The notes under the pieces were generated by a model. It searched no databases. It was given only the letters and a program-made list of their open reading frames with translations, and had not been told where the DNA came from. The translations under genes were made by a program, and so were the position numbers. Below, piece by piece: positions 43,842 through 52,489 of a stretch of DNA of 64,000 bases (position 1 is its first letter; every line of letters starts with the position of its first letter). The stretch comes from DATBFG01 sp036558645 (lineage in GTDB: Bacteria > Acidobacteriota > Terriglobia > Terriglobales > Acidobacteriaceae). The stretch covers positions 1 through 64,000 of the forward strand of contig DATBFG010000007.1 of the NCBI GenBank assembly GCA_036558645.1. Reading direction: 5' to 3'.

Positions 43842-44945
43842 TCAAGCTTCGCGGGCGAGGGCGCCCGCGCCACACAGACGACCCTCGAAGAACTCTTCCA
43901 CACGCGACAGAATCTCAGGTGCGGCTTTCGCTTCGTAAATGACTTTGCGAAGGCCAGCGCCTCCGGGCACACCGTGAGTGAACCACGAAGCGAATTGCTT
44001 CATTTTTCCGGGTGCATCGGGTAATTCTTCCTCAATCAGCATGGAGAAGTATGTGCGGATCATCTCATAGCGGTCGGCTTCGCTCGGTTCGTCGTATGGA
44101 GCCCGGCCAGTCGTGCCGGCGTGATTTACGGCGAGCCATGCGTTGTACTGCTCGATCTGGCGAAAGATCCAAGGATTCGACGCAGCAGTGCGTCCGACCA
44201 TTACCGCATCACAGCCAGTTTGGGCAACCATCGCACAGGCGTCTTCAGGGCAACGAATGTCGCCGTTGCCGATTACCGGAATCTTGACAGCTTGCTTCAC
44301 AGCAGAGATCCAATTCCACTGTGCTTGTCCGCTATAGCCTTGCTCGCGTGTGCGAGCGTGCAATGCTACCGCGCAGAGGCCACAATCCTCCGCCATCTTG
44401 GCCAACTCGACGCAAACGATCTCCTGGTCGTTCCAGCCGGCACGGAACTTGACGGTGAAAGGGATCTTGACCGCCCTCCGGACGGCTTCGAAGATCCTCC
44501 CGATCGCGGGCAGATCGCGGAGCAGTCCTGAGCCGCCATTGCACTTAACAACCTTCTTCGCGGGACAGCCCAAGTTCAGGTCCACCAGGTCAAAGCCCAT
44601 GTCTTCGACGATGCGCGCGGCGTCGGACATGACTTGTGGATTGCTGCCAAAAAGCTGGGCTGAGATAGGGTGCTCGTCACCGTAGAAAGTGAGATAGCGC
44701 TCGGCTTTGCGATCCTTGTGGCGCAGGATGCCATCGGCCGAGGTGAACTCCGTCATGATCAGCCCGCATCCGCCCAGGTTGCGGATGAAGCGCCGGAAAA
44801 CCGTGTCAGTGACGCCCGCCATGGGAGCAAGCACGGTAGCAGGGGAGATCTCCACCCCGCCAATCGATACGCGAGCAGGGACGTGCACGAGCGTTCTCGT
44901 GGCGCACTCGCTCGGACCAGCCGAATTGTCCCAAAACTTCTTCAC
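43842..44945 (-). CDS. dusB: tRNA-dihydrouridine synthase DusB
   Basis: 367 residues. FMN-binding and catalytic motifs: LAPMAGVTDTVFRRF, LNLGCPAKKV (catalytic Cys), VALHARTREQGY and GNGDIRCPEDA, with VMVGRTAASNPW. It reduces uridine in the tRNA D loop. The GTG at 44945 gives about 30 residues before the usual start, so a later start is possible. The C-terminal residues LCGAGALAREA are encoded by a GC-rich hairpin repeat (43851-43868). Confidence 0.92.
   Translation of the reverse strand: MKKFWDNSAGPSECATRTLVHVPARVSIGGVEISPATVLAPMAGVTDTVFRRFIRNLGGCGLIMTEFTSADGILRHKDRKAERYLTFYGDEHPISAQLFGSNPQVMSDAARIVEDMGFDLVDLNLGCPAKKVVKCNGGSGLLRDLPAIGRIFEAVRRAVKIPFTVKFRAGWNDQEIVCVELAKMAEDCGLCAVALHARTREQGYSGQAQWNWISAVKQAVKIPVIGNGDIRCPEDACAMVAQTGCDAVMVGRTAASNPWIFRQIEQYNAWLAVNHAGTTGRAPYDEPSEADRYEMIRTYFSMLIEEELPDAPGKMKQFASWFTHGVPGGAGLRKVIYEAKAAPEILSRVEEFFEGRLCGAGALAREA
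43851..43868. repeat. Hairpin repeat inside the dusB 3' end
   Basis: Arms GCGGGCG and CGCCCGC with a 4-base loop, within the longer GC-rich run AAGCTTCGCGGGCGAGG that resembles repeats common in acidobacterial intergenic DNA. It encodes the last codons of dusB. Confidence 0.55.
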
Positions 44946-44994
44946 GCCTTCGTTTCTCTAGTCAGGCCTATTCTGCACTGAGTCCGGGCAATGG

Positions 44995-45020
44995 AAAAGC
45001 CTCCATCGAAGGAGGCTTTT
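44995..45020 (-). terminator. Terminator after rpmE
   Basis: Stem AAAAGCCTCC / GGAGGCTTTT (10 bp) with a 6-base loop. The T-rich side faces the minus strand, ending rpmE 23 bases after its stop; the opposite strand ends TTTTC, so weak bidirectional action is possible. Confidence 0.85.
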
Positions 45021-45042
45021 CGATCTCACGTTGCGAAACCGG

Positions 45043-45261
45043 TTACTTCTTAGCCGTTTCGGCCTTGGCGTACTTGCGGCGGAAGCGCTCGACCCGGCCC
45101 GCGGTATCCAACAGTTTCTGCTTGCCGGTAAAGAACGGATGGCAATTGGAGCAGATTTCAACGTGGATGTCCCCGCGATGAGTGGAGCGGGTCGTAAAGC
45201 TGTTGCCGCACGCGCATAGCACGCGGATGTCATTGTAACCGGGATGGATAGCTGCCTTCAT
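45043..45261 (-). CDS. rpmE: 50S ribosomal protein L31 (zinc-binding type)
   Basis: 72 residues. Zinc ligands C16 and C18 (LCACGN) and C37 and C40 (EICSNC) are all present, so it is the zinc-containing L31 form rather than the cysteine-less zinc-starvation form. A basic tail follows. Own terminator at 44995. Confidence 0.96.
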   Translation of the reverse strand: MKAAIHPGYNDIRVLCACGNSFTTRSTHRGDIHVEICSNCHPFFTGKQKLLDTAGRVERFRRKYAKAETAKK

Positions 45262-45423
45262 GTCTCTGTGGAAACCTCGTTTCGGATCATTTGATTCTAT
45301 AGGAGGGGCGGAGGATTCAGCAACCCCGGGCGGGCTGATGGGACCAGACGCGAGTTGACCAGCACAAGAGGTTCCAGACGGCAGGGCCGACCCCCCGCCG
45401 TCCGTGTAGGTTAGGTTAGTTTG

Positions 45424-45705
45424 CTATTTGCTGCGGTTGACGGCTTTCTTGAGTTCGGCCCCTGCCGTGAATTTTGCGACCTTGCGGGCGGCGATCTTGA
45501 TGGTCGCGCCGGTTTGGGGGTTGCGTCCGTTTCGTGCCTTCCTCGATGAGACTGAAAAGGTGCCGAAACCAATCAACGCGACCCGATCTCCTTTTTTCAA
45601 GGCAGTGGTAATGCTATCGACTGCCGTATCGATGGCGGCGGCTGCCTGCACCTTGCTAATGCCGCTGCCGGCTGAGATGCGGTCGATGAGATCGGCTTTA
45701 TTCAT
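45424..45705 (-). CDS. hup: HU-family DNA-binding protein
   Basis: 93 residues, the usual HU length. N-terminal helices MNKADLIDRISAGSGISKVQA, the dimer strand GFGTFSVSSRKARNGRNPQTG and the DNA-binding arms with the conserved proline. AGGAG lies close upstream of the ATG. HU bends DNA and organises the chromosome. A GC-rich 6-bp stem with no T run follows the gene. Confidence 0.96.
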   Translation of the reverse strand: MNKADLIDRISAGSGISKVQAAAAIDTAVDSITTALKKGDRVALIGFGTFSVSSRKARNGRNPQTGATIKIAARKVAKFTAGAELKKAVNRSK

Positions 45706-45883
45706 CTTCGCTCCTGGCAGGTCTCGTTTTCCCAGCGTACAAGCCGATGAGAATCTCGCTGAGTTGGAAACCTGTGGCAGCTATTTAGCTCCTGCGATTT
45801 CGCCTTGTCAACTGTGAAAATCGGCTCTGGATGGCTGTTTTGAGGCCTGCCGACACTTCGGCGACATTCGCCTCAGTTTATTC

Positions 45884-47290
45884 ATGGAACCGTGCTGGCC
45901 GTATCATGGTGCCGTGCACGATTTACCCGAACGGGTGCTGCGTTACATTCGACGGCACAATCTGCTTCAAGCTGGCGATCGCATTGGTGTGGCCGTTTCA
46001 GGCGGAGCCGATTCTGTGGCGCTATTGCGGGCTTTTCTCGAGCTCCGCTCTCAGATGGGCATTGTGCTCTCGGTGGTCCACTTCAACCACAAGCTGCGCG
46101 AACCAGACAGCGATGCCGACGCTCTATTCGTGGCAGAACTCGCACGCCGACACAGGTTGGAATTTTACGTGGATTCGGCCGATGTCCGGCGACACGCAGC
46201 CCAACAACACCTCAGCATCGAGGCTGCCGCCCGCAGCGTGCGTTATGACTCCTTCAAACGATTGCTCTCGAAAGGCGAGCTCACGAGGGTCGCAACGGCT
46301 CACACTCTTGATGACCAGGCTGAGACCGTGCTCTTGAGAATGATCCGTGGCGCTGGGACGCGCGGGTTAGCTGGCATCTATCGAACGGTGCAGGTTGGAA
46401 CAAACTCCATCGTGCGCCCGCTGCTCGAAACTAACCGCAAGGACGTCCTCAGATACCTATCCGAAATCAAGCAAGACTGGCGCGAGGATCGCAGCAATCG
46501 CGATTTGCGCTTCGCGCGCAACCGTATTCGCCATGGAATTCTGCCCCGCCTTGAACTCCACGTGAATCCGTCGGTGCGGGAAACACTTTCTGAGTCAGCG
46601 GAAATTGCACGCGCCGAAGAAGACTATTGGGCTGGCCTGTTGGCATCTATCCTGCCTGCCTTATGGACGAGTTCCGAGTTGGACGGTCACCTGAAATTGC
46701 CCGAACTCGTAAAGCAACCGCTCGCGTTGCAGCGTCGCATCCTACGCGCCGCGTGCGAGACGATGGGCATGCGCCTGGACTTTAAGCATGTCGAGGAACT
46801 GCGGTCATTAGCCGATCCCAGGGGTCCGAAATCTGTGGTTTTGCCCAGCGGTTGGAGCGCCTCGCGCCAGAGGGACTGTTTGCGAATCTCAATAGCTTCG
46901 AAAGAGGAAAAAGCTGATTACGAGTACCCGGTCTCCATCCCGGGCGAAATCAATGTTGCACAAACCGGAACTTCCTTCAGGGTAAGAGTAGTTCAAGTGA
47001 CCAGCAACCAAGGTTATAATCCAGACCGCTTATTGGATCGAGAGAGCATTGGTCCGCAGCTAACCATTCGAAACTGGCACGCTGGAGATCGATTTTTGCC
47101 GCCCCATACCAAGTCTCTCAAGAAAGTGAAAGAGTTGCTTCAGGAGCGCCACATCACCGGGGAAGAGAGAAAGTTGTGGCCGGTTGCGACCAACGGAGCG
47201 GACATTGTATGGATCCGCGGCTTCCCTTCCCCTGCGAAGCTGCGGCCACGCGAGGATGCAAGAGAAGCAGTTCTGATCGAAGAAGTGTAA
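45884..47290 (+). CDS. tilS: tRNA(Ile)-lysidine synthetase
   Basis: 468 residues. PP-loop AVSGGADSVALL, the middle RGAGTRGLAGI and the C-terminal TilS domain (RNWHAGDRFLPP). It converts the CAU anticodon wobble of tRNA-Ile to lysidine and is essential. It heads the widely conserved tilS-hpt-ftsH gene order. No clear ribosome-binding site at the chosen ATG. Confidence 0.95.
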   Translation: MEPCWPYHGAVHDLPERVLRYIRRHNLLQAGDRIGVAVSGGADSVALLRAFLELRSQMGIVLSVVHFNHKLREPDSDADALFVAELARRHRLEFYVDSADVRRHAAQQHLSIEAAARSVRYDSFKRLLSKGELTRVATAHTLDDQAETVLLRMIRGAGTRGLAGIYRTVQVGTNSIVRPLLETNRKDVLRYLSEIKQDWREDRSNRDLRFARNRIRHGILPRLELHVNPSVRETLSESAEIARAEEDYWAGLLASILPALWTSSELDGHLKLPELVKQPLALQRRILRAACETMGMRLDFKHVEELRSLADPRGPKSVVLPSGWSASRQRDCLRISIASKEEKADYEYPVSIPGEINVAQTGTSFRVRVVQVTSNQGYNPDRLLDRESIGPQLTIRNWHAGDRFLPPHTKSLKKVKELLQERHITGEERKLWPVATNGADIVWIRGFPSPAKLRPREDAREAVLIEEV

Positions 47291-47329
47291 ACTTCAAAGT
47301 CCCCCTGTGCAGAAAATGCAAGGAGCACC

Positions 47330-47890
47330 ATGAGCCAGGTTAGCGCTGTCCAGCCGCTGCGGACGGTGATTCCAGCGGAACAGATTCAGAAGCGTGTAAA
47401 GGAGATGGCTCGACAAATCTCCGATGAATACAAAGGTCAGACAATTCACGCTCTGGCTTTGCTCGAGAACAGCTTCATCTTCATGGCTGACCTCGTCCGC
47501 TGCCTCGAAGTCCCAGTCACCTGCCAGTTCATCAAGCCGAAATACCGCAAGACGCAGGATTCATCGTCCGGCGAGATCTTGGAGATTTTCTTCAGTCATG
47601 AACCGGACATTCGAGGACAGCACATTCTGCTCGTAGAAGGGTTGGTTCACTCCGGAGTCACGACAGAGTTCCTCATGAGCGATCTGCGGGCTCGTGGCGC
47701 GGCCTCCGTCAAGGTCGCCACTCTGCTGGATCGACAGTCTGCCCGGCGCGTCGAGTTGCAACCCGACTACTTTGGTTTCCTGGTGGACGAAGCATTCCTG
47801 GTTGGCTACGGGCTTGGTTCAGTTGAGCAAACCGGACGAAATCTTCCCCACATCGCAGCCACAATGGCAAGCGGTCACTTAAGTCACTGA
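47330..47890 (+). CDS. hpt: Hypoxanthine phosphoribosyltransferase-like protein with a degenerate active site
   Basis: 186 residues with HPRT overall features: FMADLVR after the phosphate loop, TLLDRQSARRVE, and DYFGFLVDEAFLVGYGL. But several near-invariant residues are changed. The PPi loop KGG reads ENS (46-48); the PRPP motif VEDIIDTG-T reads VEGLVHSGVT (102-111), losing the acidic metal ligand and the catalytic Asp; and GYxLDY reads GYGLGS, losing another metal-site Asp. It lies between tilS and ftsH, the usual place of hpt. In Bacillus and Listeria, HPRT at this place contacts TilS and affects ftsH; that role may survive here. Confidence 0.85.
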   Translation: MSQVSAVQPLRTVIPAEQIQKRVKEMARQISDEYKGQTIHALALLENSFIFMADLVRCLEVPVTCQFIKPKYRKTQDSSSGEILEIFFSHEPDIRGQHILLVEGLVHSGVTTEFLMSDLRARGAASVKVATLLDRQSARRVELQPDYFGFLVDEAFLVGYGLGSVEQTGRNLPHIAATMASGHLSH

Positions 47891-47931
47891 AAGATCGTCA
47901 GATTTTGCCGTGGCAAATCTCCGGAAACGAG

Positions 47932-47937
47932 TAAAAT
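47932..47937 (+). promoter_or_regulatory. -10 element upstream of the structured-RNA candidate
   Basis: TAAAAT, 41 bases after the hpt stop and upstream of a region without a reading frame. No good -35 is seen. Confidence 0.35.
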
Positions 47938-47943
47938 ACCGAT

Positions 47944-48110
47944 AAGGCTGGGCGGTGTCCGGAACGGTAGGTTCGCCGTTGCTCACGAGACCTTGGAGCC
48001 GCCGGTCGCTCGAGTCAGTGCTTGCCGGCCCGTACTCGATGCAAACCGTCGCCTGTCTTCCGGCAGCAATTTGATCCATAGCGGGTTCCTCGGGCATCTA
48101 AAGTAGTTGG
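47944..48110 (+). ncRNA. Candidate structured RNA between hpt and ftsH (6S-like closing stem)
   Basis: GGTGTCC (47954-47960) pairs with GGGCATC (48092-48098) allowing G-U pairs, and GGAAC (47961-47965) pairs with GTTCC (48085-48089), giving a 12-bp closing stem with a 2-base bulge. Inside are CTCGAGT/ACTCGA near the apex and a small AACGG/CCGTT stem that competes with the closing stem. This long rod with internal bulges recalls 6S RNA, as does the GGTGTCC 5' arm, but I cannot confirm identity. It could equally be the ftsH leader. Confidence 0.3.
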
Positions 48111-48154
48111 ATATTTTCAGTTCGCAATCGCAGTTGGGATAACAGGAGTTCTTG

Positions 48155-50065
48155 GTGAATTCGACAGTCAAAACGGTGGTTTTCTGGTTGGTGATCGTGC
48201 TTTCGGCCTTCCTACTTTGGCAGGTGGTAAAGGTCGGAAACAGCGGGCAAAAAGAGAAAGACGTCAACTTCTCCCAGTTCATGGCGGAGGTGGACCAGGG
48301 GAACGTTAAAGAGGTCACCATCACCGGCATGGAGGTGCGAGGTAAGTACCGGAGCGACAATTCCGGCTTCCATACGACCGCGCCGGCCAACTATCCAGAC
48401 ATGATCAAGACGCTCAAGGATAAGGGCGTCACCATGACTTTTAAGGACATGAACAGCGGCGGCTGGCCCAGCTGGCTGCTGAACCTGGCCCCGCTTATCT
48501 TGTTGGCAGCACTGTGGTTCTTCATGATTCGGCAAATGCAGACCGGCGGAAATAAGGCTTTGTCATTCGGTAAAAGCCGGGCCCGACTGCTCTCCATGCA
48601 ACAAAAAAAGGTGACTTTCAAGGATGTCGCTGGCGTGGAGGAGGCCAAGGAAGAGCTGAAAGAGATTATCGAGTTTTTACGCGAGGCCCAGAAGTTCCAG
48701 AAACTGGGCGGACGAATTCCCAAAGGAGTGCTGTTGGTCGGACCTCCCGGAACCGGTAAGACTCTGCTTGCCCGGGCAGTCGCTGGCGAAGCAAACGTTC
48801 CATTTTTCTCGATTTCCGGGTCCGACTTTGTCGAAATGTTCGTCGGCGTGGGCGCCAGCCGGGTTCGCGACTTGTTCGAGCAAGGCAAGAAGAATGCGCC
48901 TTGCATCATCTTCATCGATGAAATTGATGCCGTAGGGCGGCACCGTGGCGCTGGCCTAGGCGGAGGTCACGACGAGCGCGAGCAAACATTGAACCAGTTG
49001 CTGGTCGAGATGGACGGATTCGAATCAAACGAAGGCGTCATCCTGATGGCCGCCACGAACCGTCCCGACGTGCTCGATCCGGCTCTGCTGCGTCCTGGAC
49101 GCTTCGATCGCCGTGTTGTCGTCAATCGTCCTGACGTTCGTGGGCGCGAAGAAATTCTACGAGTACATACCCGCAAAATTCCATTGGCGGAAGATGTCGA
49201 TCTGTCTGTGCTGGCACGCGGAACACCGGGCTTCTCCGGAGCCGACCTCGCCAACATGGTGAATGAAGCCGCTTTGAGCGCGGCTCGCCAGAACCGCAAG
49301 GCCGTCCTGCAGTACGACTTCGAACTAGCTAAAGACAAGGTTCTGATGGGCGCTGAGCGTAAGTCGCTCATCCTGACAGAAGAAGAAAAGAAGGTCACCG
49401 CATACCACGAAGGCGGACACGCCCTAGTGGCGGCAAAGCTACCGAACTCCGACCCCGTGCACAAAGTCACGATCATTCCGCGTGGGATGGCACTCGGAGT
49501 CACCATGCAGCTTCCGATCGACGACAAACACAACTACACGAAGGAGTATCTCGAGACGCAGATCGCGATCATGATGGGCGGCCGCATTGCAGAAGAGCTG
49601 TTCCTCAACCAGATGTCCACCGGCGCAGGCAATGACATTGAACGTGCCACAGAACTGGCTCGCAAGATGGTATGCGAATTCGGTATGAGCGATCTGGGGC
49701 CTCTAACCTTTGGCAAGAAGGAAGAGCAGATTTTCCTGGGCCGCGAGATTAACCAACATCGCGACTACAGCGAAGCAACTGCAATCAAGATCGATGAGGA
49801 AGTTCGCCGGATGATCGGCCAGGGTTACAACACTGCGAAAAACATCCTGGCTGCGCATCAGGATACTCTGGTGAGGATTGCTAATGCTCTGTTAGAGCGC
49901 GAGGTGCTCGACGCCAACGAAATCAAGATGCTGATGGAAGGACAGGAGCTGCCGAAGATCATTCCGCCACCGCGCGGCGATGATCCTGGAGTGCAGCAGG
50001 TTCTGAAGCCGGAGCCAGGACGTCCCGGAATCGCCAAGGGCGGTGAAAGCCCAGCCCGGGCTTAA
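48155..50065 (+). CDS. ftsH: ATP-dependent membrane zinc protease FtsH
   Basis: 636 residues from the GTG at 48155 (AGGAG six bases upstream; a TTG three bases earlier is also possible). Two membrane helices (about 7-25 and about 108-126) flank a small periplasmic domain; AAA+ Walker A GPPGTGKT (196-203), Walker B FIDEIDAVG, SRH, and the zinc motif HEGGH (418-422) with the downstream acidic ligand. It degrades unfolded and regulatory membrane proteins. Terminated by the hairpin at 50090. Confidence 0.97.
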   Translation: MNSTVKTVVFWLVIVLSAFLLWQVVKVGNSGQKEKDVNFSQFMAEVDQGNVKEVTITGMEVRGKYRSDNSGFHTTAPANYPDMIKTLKDKGVTMTFKDMNSGGWPSWLLNLAPLILLAALWFFMIRQMQTGGNKALSFGKSRARLLSMQQKKVTFKDVAGVEEAKEELKEIIEFLREAQKFQKLGGRIPKGVLLVGPPGTGKTLLARAVAGEANVPFFSISGSDFVEMFVGVGASRVRDLFEQGKKNAPCIIFIDEIDAVGRHRGAGLGGGHDEREQTLNQLLVEMDGFESNEGVILMAATNRPDVLDPALLRPGRFDRRVVVNRPDVRGREEILRVHTRKIPLAEDVDLSVLARGTPGFSGADLANMVNEAALSAARQNRKAVLQYDFELAKDKVLMGAERKSLILTEEEKKVTAYHEGGHALVAAKLPNSDPVHKVTIIPRGMALGVTMQLPIDDKHNYTKEYLETQIAIMMGGRIAEELFLNQMSTGAGNDIERATELARKMVCEFGMSDLGPLTFGKKEEQIFLGREINQHRDYSEATAIKIDEEVRRMIGQGYNTAKNILAAHQDTLVRIANALLEREVLDANEIKMLMEGQELPKIIPPPRGDDPGVQQVLKPEPGRPGIAKGGESPARA

Positions 50066-50089
50066 CCAAACTGTGAGTTTGAAGAAAAG

Positions 50090-50117
50090 TGGCGGCCTAA
50101 CGGCCGCCATTCTTTTT
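50090..50117 (+). terminator. Rho-independent terminator after ftsH
   Basis: Stem TGGCGGCC / GGCCGCCA (8 bp) with a 4-base loop, followed by TTCTTTTT. It lies 25 bases after the ftsH stop. Confidence 0.92.
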
Positions 50118-50128
50118 CTACGCGGGTT

Positions 50129-50626
50129 CTAGCGTGGTTGGATGGGCGCGCTCATTCCGGGCAACGGCGCAGGCTGCGAAATCTGGTCCACCGCGGACAT
50201 CCCTCGATAAATGCAGAACAATGCGTATGCGTGGAAGGCGACGCTGAAAATGTCCTTCACGAGTAGAAGCAAGAGGGCATCGAGAACATAAAGTCCCATA
50301 CCAACCACGAATGCCCACTTTTGTGCCTTCTGAGCAAAAACTCCAAACAATACAAATATCCCAGCGACAAAGCCGTTAATTACGATGTCGAGGACGTTTC
50401 CGGCTGCACCCGCCTGTTTGGCGAGGACATCTACCACGCTCGTGATACCGAGTCCGACTACAAAATGAAGTTCACCCCCGAATAAGGCGACCATTGAGTT
50501 GACGACTGAGAGGCCGGCAATCCAATAGAACCACTTGGCTCCACTGACCATGCGGGCATGTGCCGCCAAGTCCCTAATTGCAGGAACAGGACTCGCCGGT
50601 GCCGGAGCTACACCTGTACTTGCCAT
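50129..50626 (-). CDS. Four-helix membrane protein, unknown function
   Basis: 165 residues from the ATG at 50626, which follows AAAGGAG; a longer frame upstream has no ribosome-binding site. Four hydrophobic segments with loops rich in Ala and Pro at both ends. The family is not recognised. It converges on ftsH. The 283 bases upstream (50627-50909) show no further gene or clear signal. Confidence 0.75.
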   Translation of the reverse strand: MASTGVAPAPASPVPAIRDLAAHARMVSGAKWFYWIAGLSVVNSMVALFGGELHFVVGLGITSVVDVLAKQAGAAGNVLDIVINGFVAGIFVLFGVFAQKAQKWAFVVGMGLYVLDALLLLLVKDIFSVAFHAYALFCIYRGMSAVDQISQPAPLPGMSAPIQPR

Positions 50627-50909
50627 AATCACTCCTTTGGAATTGGAAATTCGAGGGAGGAACGCCGTCTCGGACGGCAATTGAGGTCGTCTGTGGAAAG
50701 GTAGGACGATCGAGGCGCTCGGGCCAGATACCCGCAGGACATGCACTTTTGCGAGCACTTACTTAGACGGACGGGTTAGGAGTCCAGACAATTGTTTCCA
50801 ACAGGCTAACGCGGGAAATGTCTTCCAACAAAAAAGAGACGTTGGGTGAATCGGCGAAATCAGATTCAGTAGTCTTAGAAGCTCAGCAAGATTAGGAGTC
50901 CTCAGAGCC

Positions 50910-51428
50910 ATGAGCGCAGTCCCAGTGTGGTTTGAGCGCAAGTTTAATTTTGATTTTCCGGTCGATCATTATCCGAATCTGTGCATTCGCTTGCGCGGCA
51001 CCGCCGCGCGACTGGAAGAAGTTATGGGGGATCTGAGTCGTGAAACGTTAGTGCACAAAGAAGATGGCAAATGGTCCATACAGGAACATGCTGGGCATCT
51101 ACTTAACTTGGAACCGCTATGGCTGGCTCGCATAGAGGACTTTGTCGCGGCGAAGCCGGTGCTCTCGGCGGCTGATCTCAGCAATCGTCAGACTGACGAA
51201 GCCAACTATAATGCGCATGCGTTAAGAGACATTCTCGCCGAGTTCAGGAATGCCAGAGCTCGCCTAGTTGATCGCGTCGACCAACTACAACCAGAAATGT
51301 TCGGCAGGACTGTGCTGCATCCACGGCTGAAGCAGCCGATGCGCCTGGTCGATCACCTGTTCTTCGTCGCGGAACACGACGACCATCATCTGGCAAAAAT
51401 GTGGGAGCTGATCAAGTTGTCACAGTGA
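50910..51428 (+). CDS. DinB-fold protein (second of three)
   Basis: 172 residues with SIQEHAGHLLNLE and DHLFFVAEHDDHHLAKM providing the histidine ligands. It overlaps the 3' end of selD by 17 bases tail to tail. The function of this subgroup is not known. Confidence 0.88.
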   Translation: MSAVPVWFERKFNFDFPVDHYPNLCIRLRGTAARLEEVMGDLSRETLVHKEDGKWSIQEHAGHLLNLEPLWLARIEDFVAAKPVLSAADLSNRQTDEANYNAHALRDILAEFRNARARLVDRVDQLQPEMFGRTVLHPRLKQPMRLVDHLFFVAEHDDHHLAKMWELIKLSQ

Positions 51429-52482
51429 TCGCGGGCGTTCCCGGAAGCACTTCTCCAATTTCTATGGCTGGAACTCCTGCAGTGTTTAAAGCTTGAAGCA
51501 ACGATGCGCTTCCCGCGGAATCCACAGAAATCAGCAGTCCTCCGGCAGTCTGGGGATCGAACAGGATTGCTTTTACCTCTTCACTGATGCCTTGCTCATA
51601 CCGAACCACGCATTCCGCAAACTCGCGATTCGCCTTGAGACCTCCCGGAATGTGGCCTGCGCGTATGCAATCCAGCGCGCCTTTTATCAGTGGGATCCGA
51701 TTCGCATAAAGCTTCAAACTGACATCGGATGCAAGCGCCATCTCGCGGGCGTGGCCAATCAGCCCGAAACCGGTGATGTCGGTCATGGCGTGAACGACGG
51801 CCGTGGAGCTGCGCACCGCGCCTGTGTAATTGGTGATAACTTCGGCGGCAGCTTTATTCAGCGTGGTCATCGATTTCACCGCTGCATCGATCCATTCTTG
51901 TTTCGCCGTGCCTTTCTTTATCGCTGTAGAGATCACTCCCGTACCTAGAGCTTTCGTGAATAAGAGGCGATCGCCGGGCTGCGCGCCCTTGTTGGCGATC
52001 ACTCTTCCTGGATCGATCATGCCTGTTACCGAATACCCAAACTTGGTCTCATCGTCGCGGATGCTGTGCCCTCCGATCACTGTGCAATTCGCTTCCATCA
52101 TTTTGGATAGGCCGCCTGAAAGGATTCGCTCCAAGATGTTGAGATCACCCTTTTCGGGGAAACAAACCAGCGCGAGCGACGTCAGGGGGCGGCCTCCCAT
52201 GGCGTACACATCGCTGAGTGAATTTGTGGCAGCAATCTGGCCAAAGGTGTAAGGATCGTCCACGATCGGTGTGAAGAAGTCTACTGTCTGCACCAAAGCT
52301 TGTCCCGGGCCGATTTGATACACGCCGGCGTCGTCGGCGTGGTCAAAGCCAACCAGAACGTTCGGATCATGTTGCCGGGCTAATTTCCCAAGCACCGCGT
52401 CCAGCGCCGCCGGACTCAGCTTGGAGGCTCAACCCGCAGCTTTGACCGATTCGGTGAGCCGAAACGGCTTTGTCTCAGACAT
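51412..52482 (-). CDS. selD: Selenide, water dikinase SelD, a selenoprotein (UGA = Sec18)
   Basis: 356 residues if the in-frame TGA at 52429-52431 is read as selenocysteine; otherwise the frame opens only after it and would lack the essential N-terminus. From the ATG at 52482 the start reads MSETKPFRLTESVKAAG, then Sec, then ASKLSP, aligning with AGCGCKISP of E. coli SelD, where Sec occupies the active-site Cys. A GVY-type core DHADDAGVYQIG and NSLSDVYAMGG follow. SelD makes selenophosphate from selenide and ATP. A stem-loop downstream of the UGA is described separately. Near-leaderless promoter. Confidence 0.92.
52388..52424 (-). promoter_or_regulatory. Candidate bacterial SECIS element in selD
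   Basis: On the mRNA strand, starting 4 bases after the UGA, CCAAGC pairs with GCTTGG (52388-52393 with 52419-52424) and inside it GTCC pairs with GGAC around a 9-base G-rich loop. Position and size fit the SelB-binding hairpins that follow Sec codons in bacterial genes. Confidence 0.6.
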
Positions 52483-52489
52483 GAATGAC

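Noticed and set aside
47944..48110. Firm call of 6S RNA
   Set aside because: The closing stem is suggestive but the conserved central bubble could not be verified by eye, so it is kept as a candidate only.
52395..52482. selD as a 5'-truncated gene starting at 52395
   Set aside because: The bases upstream continue the SelD N-terminus in frame and the stop is UGA at exactly the Cys/Sec site, so selenocysteine is the better explanation.
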